DNA of 14,405 nucleotides. Origin: Burkholderiaceae bacterium (GTDB lineage: Bacteria > Pseudomonadota > Gammaproteobacteria > Burkholderiales > Burkholderiaceae_E). A program made the position numbers and the translations under genes. Of the stretch, positions 1 to 6,013 are shown in pieces; position 1 is the first letter of the stretch; every line of letters begins with the position of its first letter. The notes under the pieces were generated by a model. It did no database searches. It saw nothing but the letters and a program-made list of their open reading frames with translations, and had not been told where the DNA came from. The stretch is taken from assembly GCA_016710525.1 (NCBI GenBank), contig JADJVQ010000088.1:1-14405 (forward strand), read 5' to 3'.

Positions 1-1523
1 ACGCCGCCTTTGCGCTGGTGCTGGTGGTCACTGCCATCCTGGGCGGTGTTGCGCTCGTCGGATTGTTTCGTGTCGACGTGCAGACCGAGGCCCTGGCCGG
101 CAAGTGGCTGCAGGGGGTCGGTCATCTGTCGTCGGCGCGCTCCACGCTGATCGAGGCTCGCGAGCTCGAAATCAAGCACAGCCGCACCGACGACAAGAGC
201 TATCACGCCGAGTATGAAGACAAGATCGCCGCCACCGCAAAGTCGATCAGCGAGTCGCTGGCCGCCTACAAATTGAACCCGGCAGCCGAGGCTGAACGCG
301 TGCTGATCGGCAAGTTCGACCAGGGCTGGAGCGCCTACCGGAAGGGCCAGCAGACCGTCGTCAGCCTGGGCCGCGACAAGAAGCAGCAGGACGCGGCCGA
401 TATCAGCGATGGCGCGGCGAGCATGGCGTTCGAGGAAGCGGCCGGCGCGCTGGACAATCTGATCAAGTTCAATTTCGCCGGTGGCGCGGCCGCGGCCGAG
501 CAGACCCGCCAGGTCTTCGAGCGCGTCACGGTGCTGGTCATCGGCCTGCTGGCCGCAGCCCTGTTGCTGGTCATCGGCCTGGCCTGGGCGATCACGAGCC
601 ACCTGCTCAAGCAGTTGGGCGGCGAGCCGCGCGCGGCCTCCGAAGTCGCCAAGGCGGTGTCCGAAGGGGACCTGACCACTCGAATCGTGCTGCGTGCAGG
701 CGACCGTGAAAGCCTGATGGCGCGGCTGAGCGACATGCAGACGGGGCTGGCGAAAGCCGTCTCCCAGGTTCGGCAGGGATCCGATCATGTCGCCACCGCA
801 AGCTCCGAAATCGCGCTTGGCAACCAGGATCTGTCGGGCCGCACCGAACAGCAGGCCACCGCGTTGCAGCAGACCCGTTCGACCATGGAGCAGCTGGGGG
901 CGACCGTGAGCAACAACGCCGACAATGCGCACCAGGCCAACGAGCTGGCCCTGGGTGCGTCCTCTGTCGCGACCCGCGGCGGCGAAGTGGTGGGGCAGGT
1001 CGTGCAGACCATGAAGGGCATCAATGAGAGCAGCAAGAAGATCGCCGACATCATCGCGGTGATCGACGGCATCGCATTCCAGACGAACATCCTGGCGCTC
1101 AATGCGGCGGTCGAGGCGGCGAGAGCGGGCGAGCAGGGTCGGGGATTTGCCGTGGTCGCCAGCGAAGTGCGAAGCTTGGCGCAGCGCAGCGCCGACGCAG
1201 CCAGGGAAATCAAGACCCTGATTTCGGCCAGCGTCGATCGGGTGGCGCACGGCACCGCGCTGGTCGATACCGCCGGACGCACGATGGACGAGATCGTCGT
1301 CGCGATCAAGCGGGTCAGCGATATCGTCGGTGAGATCAGCTCGGCCAGTCTCGAGCAGAGCACGGCCGTGGCGCGGGTCGGCGAGTCGGTCTCGCAGATG
1401 GACGAGGCCACTCAGCAAAACGCGGCGCTGGTCGAACAAAGCGCCGCCGCCGCCGAGAGCCTGAAGATGCAGGCGCATCAGCTGGTCGACGCGGTCGCCG
1501 TGTTCAGGCTGCAGCCTGCCTGA
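1..1523 (+). CDS. Methyl-accepting chemotaxis protein, 5' end outside window
   Basis: Inner-membrane chemoreceptor that senses a periplasmic signal and controls the CheA kinase through CheW. The frame is open to the left edge; the first visible residues (AAFALVLVVTAILGG) are the end of the first membrane helix, so the true start lies upstream. Counting from the GTG at 18, a helical periplasmic four-helix-bundle-like sensor spans about residues 20-165, the second membrane helix about 170-192, a HAMP linker about 193-245, and the cytoplasmic signalling coiled coil follows to the C-terminus. The highly conserved hairpin tip (IAFQTNILALNAAVEAARAG) is at about residues 352-371 and is intact. No C-terminal NWETF-type CheR tether is present; the protein ends in VFRLQPA. 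The ligand is unknown, and no che genes are visible nearby. It converges with the methyltransferase gene, with 36 bp between the two stops. Confidence 0.95.
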   Translation, partial: AAFALVLVVTAILGGVALVGLFRVDVQTEALAGKWLQGVGHLSSARSTLIEARELEIKHSRTDDKSYHAEYEDKIAATAKSISESLAAYKLNPAAEAERVLIGKFDQGWSAYRKGQQTVVSLGRDKKQQDAADISDGAASMAFEEAAGALDNLIKFNFAGGAAAAEQTRQVFERVTVLVIGLLAAALLLVIGLAWAITSHLLKQLGGEPRAASEVAKAVSEGDLTTRIVLRAGDRESLMARLSDMQTGLAKAVSQVRQGSDHVATASSEIALGNQDLSGRTEQQATALQQTRSTMEQLGATVSNNADNAHQANELALGASSVATRGGEVVGQVVQTMKGINESSKKIADIIAVIDGIAFQTNILALNAAVEAARAGEQGRGFAVVASEVRSLAQRSADAAREIKTLISASVDRVAHGTALVDTAGRTMDEIVVAIKRVSDIVGEISSASLEQSTAVARVGESVSQMDEATQQNAALVEQSAAAAESLKMQAHQLVDAVAVFRLQPA

Positions 1524-1540
1524 GCGGCCCGGACGGCCGC
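1524..1540. terminator. Short GC hairpin between convergent genes
   Basis: GCGGCC (1524-1529) is followed by a five-base loop and GGCCGC (1535-1540), directly after the chemoreceptor stop and 19 bp beyond the stop of the convergent methyltransferase gene. The place suits a bidirectional terminator, but there is no T-tract on either side, so Rho-independent termination is only a guess. Confidence 0.3.
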
Positions 1541-1559
1541 GCGCAGTCCGAGTCGGTGC

Positions 1560-2885
1560 TCAGCCGTGCGCAAGCGCAGGCAGCGGCACATCCTGCCGAC
1601 GCAGCAAGATCCGTTCGATCAGCGTCAGCTGCCGATAAAGAGGCTCGAAATCGGCGAATAGCGCCGCATCGTCCGGCGGCGCCTTGCGAAACTTGTTCTC
1701 GCCACGCACCAGGTCGAAGACCTGGCCGAAACTGCGCTGGCCATCGATGAACTTGAGAATGAACTTCACGTACTGACCCGCGTCGAGCTGAAACGAGAAG
1801 CCGCTGTGCGAATGGTCCATGACCAGCGGTTGCGCGGTGTTGCGGTGGATCATCGCCGACAGCTCCGGGCCACTGATAGGCTCGTGCACGAAGAACGGAA
1901 CCATCCGCGTGTCCCCATAGCGCGCGAGCCGGTCGGGCTGGCGCGTTGCGTACAGCGAATGGGTGATCAGCGTGCCGCCGAGCAGCTCGGCCATCGCCTG
2001 CCGCTCGCGCAGCGGGCGCGTGGCAAGCTCGGCCAGCAGGGCGGGTTTGCGCGGCCCCAGGACCATGCCGCAGTCATACGGCGCCGCGCCGCGGCCCACG
2101 TCGGTCAAGCTCAGATGAAGGCCATGCTGGTCGGCGAGCCAGTCGTAGAGTTCGTCGACGCTGTAGGCGCGGTCGGTTGAATGCAGCAGCAGATCGTAAA
2201 GGCCGGCGTCGCCCATCTTGTGATCGTGGTGAAGCTCCTGCGCACGCACGAACCAGTTGCTGCGTGGCAGGTGGGCGAGCAGCTCCTTGGCATGCGCGAT
2301 CTGCGTCGCCAGATCGTGCGCGCCGTCGCGATGCATCAGTCGCAATGCCTGCTGCAGCTGGTAGACGCCAATGCGCCCGATACGGGCGTACACCATCAGG
2401 CCGAGCACGCCGTCGTCTGCCAGCACCGACAGCAAGGCGCGCAGACCGGCGTCCGGATCGGCCAGGTGATGCAGCACGCCGCTGCAGTTGATGTAGTCGA
2501 ATGGCGCGAGACCGAGTCCTGGCAGGTCGAGCAGCGAGCGGTGCAGCCATTGGATGTTGTTCAGGCCACGCTGCCGTGCGCGCTGCCGTGCGATCGACAG
2601 GCTCGCCTCGCTGAAGTCCAGATGCACGATCTGGGCATCGGTCGCGCGCAACTGTTCGGCCAGGAAGATCGTGCCGTCGCCCGTGCCGCCCCCCGCAACC
2701 AGCACTCGGAAGCCCTGCCCGAACGATTGCCCGCCGGCAAAACCGTGATGGTTGAGCATTGGCAGCGCATCGAGCCAGGTGCGGATCAGCCGCTTGCTTT
2801 CGTCGGCGGGATTGCGCGGCGGGTAGGGCAGTGCCTCGTACTGGGCGCGTACCTGGGGCAGGTGGGAGGAGTCTGAAAGGGTCAT
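1560..2885 (-). CDS. Class I SAM-dependent methyltransferase
   Basis: 441 residues, predicted cytoplasmic. An N-terminal YEALPYPPRNP segment (residues 16-26) precedes the Rossmann methyltransferase core. SAM-binding motif I is VLVAGGGTGDG at 61-71, the acidic residue ending strand 2 is D90 (VHLDFSEASL), and a motif IV/post-IV region reads FDYINCSGVLHHL at 129-141. The C-terminal 200 residues are not part of the fold. They include a stretch near the end (KFIDGQRSFGQVFDLV) that resembles the small winged-helix or PqqD-like tails found in similar methyltransferases; that comparison is inference. The substrate cannot be predicted. The ATG at 2885 is the first good start but has only a weak Shine-Dalgarno sequence. 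The gene is divergent from the TRAP binding-protein gene and convergent with the chemoreceptor, so it appears monocistronic here. Confidence 0.85.
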   Translation of the reverse strand: MTLSDSSHLPQVRAQYEALPYPPRNPADESKRLIRTWLDALPMLNHHGFAGGQSFGQGFRVLVAGGGTGDGTIFLAEQLRATDAQIVHLDFSEASLSIARQRARQRGLNNIQWLHRSLLDLPGLGLAPFDYINCSGVLHHLADPDAGLRALLSVLADDGVLGLMVYARIGRIGVYQLQQALRLMHRDGAHDLATQIAHAKELLAHLPRSNWFVRAQELHHDHKMGDAGLYDLLLHSTDRAYSVDELYDWLADQHGLHLSLTDVGRGAAPYDCGMVLGPRKPALLAELATRPLRERQAMAELLGGTLITHSLYATRQPDRLARYGDTRMVPFFVHEPISGPELSAMIHRNTAQPLVMDHSHSGFSFQLDAGQYVKFILKFIDGQRSFGQVFDLVRGENKFRKAPPDDAALFADFEPLYRQLTLIERILLRRQDVPLPALAHG

Positions 2886-2954
2886 TGACGTCCATCAGTC
2901 GTATCGGCTGGCGCATCGGCATTGTGCGCCTTGCGCGCCCGCCTGCCGTGCGCG

Positions 2955-2993
2955 GCAAGCGCGCTTGCTGTGCGCTTGCGGAAATTTTTCCGC
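2955..2993. promoter_or_regulatory. Two palindromes upstream of the TRAP promoter
   Basis: Two perfect palindromic elements lie in the 232 bp divergent gap. The first is the 14 bp GCAAGCGCGCTTGC at 2955-2968. The second is GCGGAAA-tt-TTTCCGC at 2978-2993, which abuts the candidate -35 box at 2994. Their position suits operators for a regulator of the transporter, the divergent methyltransferase, or both. No regulator gene is in the window. The AT-rich centre of the second element stands out in otherwise GC-rich DNA. Confidence 0.4.
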
Positions 2994-3024
2994 TTGACCT
3001 CTGACGGCAGTTGCCTTCAATAAT
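2994..3024 (+). promoter_or_regulatory. Candidate sigma70 promoter for the TRAP transporter locus
   Basis: TTGACC at 2994-2999 matches five of six -35 positions. AATAAT at 3019-3024 matches five of six -10 positions, but the spacer is 19 bp, longer than ideal; CAATAA at 3018 would give 18. The resulting leader of about 85 nt carries a small hairpin (GTCTT-CAA-AAGAC, 3073-3085) ahead of the strong ribosome-binding site GGAGGG at 3106-3111. Confidence 0.4.
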
Positions 3025-3117
3025 GCGCAGCAAGTGAGCCGTCGATTCCGGCAACGGGATCCCGGCGAGAAGGTCTTCAAAAGACTCGCACCAACGCACA
3101 TCAACGGAGGGACACAC

Positions 3118-4740
3118 GTGACTCATCGCATCAACAGGTTCGCGTCAATCAAACTGGCGTCGATTGCGCTGACGGGCGCTGCGCTGACGGCGGCTCCCGC
3201 GTCCGCGCAGGTCAAGCTGCCGCCGACGATGACCATGACCGCCTATGACACCGGCACCGCCGGTTTCAACATCACCGTGGCCATCGGCAAGATGCTCAAG
3301 GACAAGCACGGCACCGATGTGCGGGTGCTGCCTGCGGGCAATGACGTGGCGCGCTTGCAGCCCCTGCGGACCGGGCGCGCATTTGCGTCGGCCATGGGCG
3401 CCGGCGTCTATTTTGCCCAGGAGGGCCTGTTCGAATTCGGCAGCAAGGAATGGGGCCCGCAAGCCGTTCAGCTCACCCTGACCACGGTGGACTGCAATGC
3501 CGGCAGTCTTGGTGTGGCCGCCGATTCCGGGGTCAAGACGGTGGCGGATCTGAAGGGCAAGCGGGTCGGTTTTGTCGTTGGCTCGCCGGCGCTCAATCAG
3601 AACACCCTGGGCGTGCTCGCCTTCGCCAATCTGACGGCCAAGGATGTGAAGGTTGTCGAGTTCGCCAGCTATGGCGCGATGTGGAAGGGCATCGTCAACA
3701 ATGATGTGGACGCCGCCTATGGCACCACCATCACCGGTCCTGCCAAGGAGGTGGAGTCCTCGCCCCGCGGCATCGTCTGGCCGCCGACACCCGCCGACGA
3801 CAAGGCGGGCTGGGCCCGTCTGCAGAAGGTGACGCCCTTCATCAACCCGCATCTGGCGACCTGCGGTGCGGCCATTTCCAAGGAAAAGCCGGTTCAGCTC
3901 AGCAACTATCCGTACCCGATCTACACCGTGTATGCCAATCAGGCGGAGAACGATGTCTACATGCTGACGAAGGCGATGATCGAAGGGTACGACGCCTACA
4001 AGGACGGCGCGCCTGGCGCGACCGGGATGGCGGCGAAGCGGCAGACCAAGAACTGGTCGGTGCCGGTGCACAAGGGCGCAGGGGCTGGGGGGCGGGGGGG
4101 GGCCGGGCGAGGGGCGATGCAGAAAAGGCCGCAACGGGGCCGCCGGGCAGGCGCGGGGGGCCCCCCGGCCGGGGCGGCCCCCACCCGCCGGGGCGGCGGC
4201 GCAGAAGGGCGCCGGCGGGGGCGCGGGGGCGCGCGGGGCGCGGCGGCGCGGCCGGCGCCCCCTCCCGCGCCCCGGGGCCGGGGGCGGGCCCCGGGGGCGC
4301 CCCGCCGCCGCCGCCGGCGCCGGCGGGGCCGGGGGCGGCGGGCGCGGCGGCGGACAAGGTCGTCGCGCGCGCGTCAGAATAGTTGTCACCTCCATAGAAC
4401 AACCCCGGGGGCGGCGATGAAGGACGAACTTGGCTCGATACGGACAGGCATTCAAGGACAGAGCGGTGGCGAGGGTGCTGCCGCCGGAGAGCGCATCGCT
4501 GGAGGCGGTGGCGCGCGAGATTGGCATTGGAGCGGGAACCCTGGAGCGGTGGCGCGAGGATGCGCAGTCCAGGCCCGCCCGAGGGCGGGCCTGGACTGCC
4601 GGCGCCCGGTTGGAGGCCGTGGTCACCACGGCGGCGATGAACGAGGCCGACAAGAGCGCCTGGTGCCGTTCGCACGGGGCGTACCCCGAGGAGCTGGCCA
4701 ATTGGCGCGCGAGTGCCACCACCGCGCTGGCCGCGCCTGA
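3118..4740 (+). CDS. TAXI-family TRAP transporter solute-binding protein, C-terminus disrupted
   Basis: Periplasmic binding protein that captures an organic solute for the TRAP permease encoded downstream. I choose the GTG at 3118: it follows GGAGGG by six bases and begins a clear signal peptide (MTHRINRFASIKLASIALTG...) with cleavage after ASA, near residue 30. The mature part shows TAXI-type features: YDTGTAGFNITVAIGKML, LPAGNDVARLQPLRTG, a DLKGKRVGF segment and YPYPIYTVYANQ. Recognisable homology stops at NWSVPVHKGA, residue 321 (base 4080). A usual TAXI protein would continue some 40-60 residues with the rest of the C-terminal lobe. Here the frame runs into Gly/Arg/Ala-rich low-complexity sequence and then into the IS, ending at 4740 in the wrong frame for orfA. 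It is probably non-functional, or else the region is misassembled. The ligand is unknown. Confidence 0.8.
   Translation: MTHRINRFASIKLASIALTGAALTAAPASAQVKLPPTMTMTAYDTGTAGFNITVAIGKMLKDKHGTDVRVLPAGNDVARLQPLRTGRAFASAMGAGVYFAQEGLFEFGSKEWGPQAVQLTLTTVDCNAGSLGVAADSGVKTVADLKGKRVGFVVGSPALNQNTLGVLAFANLTAKDVKVVEFASYGAMWKGIVNNDVDAAYGTTITGPAKEVESSPRGIVWPPTPADDKAGWARLQKVTPFINPHLATCGAAISKEKPVQLSNYPYPIYTVYANQAENDVYMLTKAMIEGYDAYKDGAPGATGMAAKRQTKNWSVPVHKGAGAGGRGGAGRGAMQKRPQRGRRAGAGGPPAGAAPTRRGGGAEGRRRGRGGARGAAARPAPPPAPRGRGRAPGAPRRRRRRRRGRGRRARRRTRSSRARQNSCHLHRTTPGAAMKDELGSIRTGIQGQSGGEGAAAGERIAGGGGARDWHWSGNPGAVARGCAVQARPRAGLDCRRPVGGRGHHGGDERGRQERLVPFARGVPRGAGQLARECHHRAGRA
4081..4371. other. About 290 bp low-complexity tract, about 94% GC
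   Basis: From 4081 to 4350 only 17 of 270 bases are A or T, and from 4141 to 4350 only 6 of 210. Base 4264 to base 4353 contains no A or T at all. It consists of G runs, C runs and GGC/GCC/CGG strings with many short self-complementary pieces, quite unlike the balanced codon use on either side. It sits between the last recognisable codon of the binding protein and the left end of the IS. It may be a sequencing or assembly artefact at the IS junction, or a genuine low-complexity expansion. In one frame its end reads ADKVVARASE and then a stop inside the IS repeat, which might be a remnant of the binding protein's tail. Confidence 0.75.
4373..4389 (+). repeat. IS left terminal inverted repeat
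   Basis: GTCAGAATAGTTGTCAC. It matches the reverse complement of the right end except at three adjacent positions (GAA against AGG, bases 5-7). An in-frame TAG within it (4380-4382) would stop a frame entering from the left. Confidence 0.8.
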
Positions 4741-4903
4741 GGAGCTGCGCGCCAGCCCGCAGGCCACGCGGGCTGGCGCCAAGCGCATCAAGGAGCTCGA
4801 ACGCGACCTGCTGCGCAAGGACCGTGCGCTGGCCGAGACGGCGGCGCTGCTGGTGCTGTCAAAAAAAGTCGCGGCGATCTTCAACAAGGGCGAGGACGAA
4901 TGA
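4430..4903 (+). CDS. IS3-family transposase OrfA
   Basis: 157 residues; DNA-binding and regulatory part of the transposase. The start is TTG at 4430, preceded by GAAGGA with a five-base gap; the upstream ATG at 4417 is in another frame. A helix-turn-helix (ASLEAVAREIGIGAGTLERW, residues 22-41) probably recognises the terminal repeats. A second HTH-like segment follows at about 70-95, and a C-terminal leucine-zipper-like helix (RIKELERDLLRKDRALAETA, residues 119-138) would mediate dimerisation. The stop TGA at 4901-4903 overlaps the orfB ATG. Seven A residues at 4861-4867 offer a -1 frameshift into orfB. A perfect 17 bp inverted repeat sits inside the gene at codons 45-57. Neighbouring host genes bear no functional relation to it. 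Confidence 0.88.
   Translation: MARYGQAFKDRAVARVLPPESASLEAVAREIGIGAGTLERWREDAQSRPARGRAWTAGARLEAVVTTAAMNEADKSAWCRSHGAYPEELANWRASATTALAAPEELRASPQATRAGAKRIKELERDLLRKDRALAETAALLVLSKKVAAIFNKGEDE
4564..4599. repeat. Perfect 17 bp inverted repeat inside orfA
   Basis: Arms 4564-4580 and 4583-4599 are exact reverse complements separated by two bases. In RNA this gives a very stable GC-rich stem of about 15-16 bp with a small loop, in the codons for AQSRPARGRAWTA between the two HTH segments of OrfA. It could slow translation of orfA, act as an attenuator, or be a DNA cruciform site. Confidence 0.85.
4861..4868 (+). promoter_or_regulatory. Programmed -1 frameshift slippery site, A7G
   Basis: In the orfA frame the bases read as A-AAA-AAA-G (4861-4868), the classical slippery heptamer of IS3 elements. 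After a one-base slip the reading enters the orfB frame at 4867 and meets no stop before the orfB ATG at 4900, so an OrfAB fusion of about 520 residues can be made. The downstream stimulatory structure was not resolved by eye. Confidence 0.75.
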
Positions 4904-5991
4904 TCGGCCTCGAAGATCGCCAAGCCCTGGCCCAGGACATCGGCACGGCGCACGCCGCTGGCGCGCGGCTGCACTTGGCCTGCGAGGTCGCCGGCATCGA
5001 TGTGCGCACCCTGCAGCGCTGGAAGGCCCACGCAGGCCTCACATCGGGCGATGGCAGGCCGCAGGCGGTGCGCCCCTCCCCGAGCCATGCCTTGAGCCCG
5101 GCCGAGCGCGCTGCGCTGCTGGCCGTGGCCAACGAGCCGCGCTTCGCCTCGGTGCCGCCGGCGCGCATCGTGCCCATGCTGGCCGATGAAGGCGTGTACC
5201 TGGGCAGCGAGTCCAGCATGGCCCGCGTGCTGCGCGAGCATGGGCAAAACGCCCATCGTGGCCGCGCCAAGCAACCCAAGGCATCGCGCCCGCCGACCAC
5301 CCACATCGCCACGGCGCCGGGTCAGGTCTGGTGCTGGGACATGACCTATCTGCCGGCCAGCGTGATCGGCATGTGGTTCCATCTGTACCTGATCCTGGAC
5401 CTGTACAGCCGCAAGATCGTCGGCTGGGAAGTGCACGCCACGGACGACTCCGTGCACGCCGCGCACCTGGTGCGCCGCACGGCGCTGGCCGAGGGCATCG
5501 CCACCATGACGACCAAGCCCGTGCTGCACGGCGACAACGGCTCCACGCTGAAGGCCACGACGGTGCTGGCGATGCTGCAGTGGCTGGGCATCAAGCCCTC
5601 GTACTCGCGGCCCCGCGTCAGCGACGACAACGCCTATGCCGAGTCGCTGTTCCGCACCGCCAAGTACCGGCCCGAGTTCCCCACCAAGGGGTTCGCCAGC
5701 CTGGATGAGGCCAGGGCGTGGGCGGCTGGATTCGTGCACTGGTACAACTTCGAACACCGCCACAGCGGCATCCGCTACGTCAGCCCTGGGCAGCGCCATT
5801 GCGGCGAGGATCACGCCATCCTGGCCGCTCGCCACGCGCTGTACCTCCAAGCCAAGCAACGCAATCCGGCGCGATGGTCGGGCCTCACGCGAGACTGGTC
5901 ACCGATCGGCCCAGTCACCCTCAATCCGGAGCGCGATGCCGTCGTCAACATGGCCGCCAGCGCTCACCATACTCAGCAAAAAGCTGCGTAA
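4900..5991 (+). CDS. IS3-family transposase OrfB, DDE integrase core
   Basis: 363 residues; catalytic domain that cuts and joins the IS ends. An N-terminal HTH-like region (about 1-120, with LACEVAGIDVRTLQRWK) is followed by an rve-type integrase core. The catalytic triad is visible: D147 in WCWDMTY, D212 in LHGDNGS and E248 in NAYAESLF. The D212-E248 spacing is 35 residues, and a lysine lies seven residues after the glutamate (K255), as expected for the IS3 DD(35)E class. The C-terminal part (VHWYNFEHRHSGIRYVSPGQ) is typical of the family. The ATG overlaps the orfA stop, so it may be translated alone by coupling or as OrfAB by frameshifting. It ends six bases before the right inverted repeat. 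No stops or frameshifts were seen, so the enzyme looks intact. Confidence 0.93.
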   Translation: MIGLEDRQALAQDIGTAHAAGARLHLACEVAGIDVRTLQRWKAHAGLTSGDGRPQAVRPSPSHALSPAERAALLAVANEPRFASVPPARIVPMLADEGVYLGSESSMARVLREHGQNAHRGRAKQPKASRPPTTHIATAPGQVWCWDMTYLPASVIGMWFHLYLILDLYSRKIVGWEVHATDDSVHAAHLVRRTALAEGIATMTTKPVLHGDNGSTLKATTVLAMLQWLGIKPSYSRPRVSDDNAYAESLFRTAKYRPEFPTKGFASLDEARAWAAGFVHWYNFEHRHSGIRYVSPGQRHCGEDHAILAARHALYLQAKQRNPARWSGLTRDWSPIGPVTLNPERDAVVNMAASAHHTQQKAA

Positions 5992-5996
5992 TTAAA

Positions 5997-6013
5997 GTGA
6001 CAACTACCTTGAC
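5997..6013 (-). repeat. IS right terminal inverted repeat, with outward TTGACA
   Basis: GTGACAACTACCTTGAC on the plus strand; its reverse complement matches the left end at 14 of 17 positions. With base 6014 it ends in TTGACA (6009-6014), a perfect -35 hexamer pointing out of the IS towards the permease gene. The flank 17 bp downstream (about 6032) is GC-rich and has no -10-like sequence. Confidence 0.8.

Noticed and set aside
3034..3117. Upstream extension of the binding-protein frame to a GTG at 3034
   Set aside because: It would put a charged stretch in front of the signal peptide, and the GTG at 3118 has a near-perfect Shine-Dalgarno sequence.
4081..4350. GC tract as a CRISPR, tandem repeat array or origin
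   Set aside because: No regular unit or spacing is seen, and there are no AT-rich or DnaA-box-like parts; it is irregular G/C low complexity.
3145..5859. A 904-codon open frame on the minus strand across the TRAP binding protein and IS
   Set aside because: It is antisense to clear genes (signal peptide, TAXI motifs, DDE transposase), has Arg/Pro/Ala-rich composition without any domain, and exists because GC-rich DNA has few stops.
5718..5996. N-terminal extension of the permease frame leftwards into orfB
   Set aside because: It overlaps the catalytic part of the transposase in another frame; the permease homology begins only after the IS right end.
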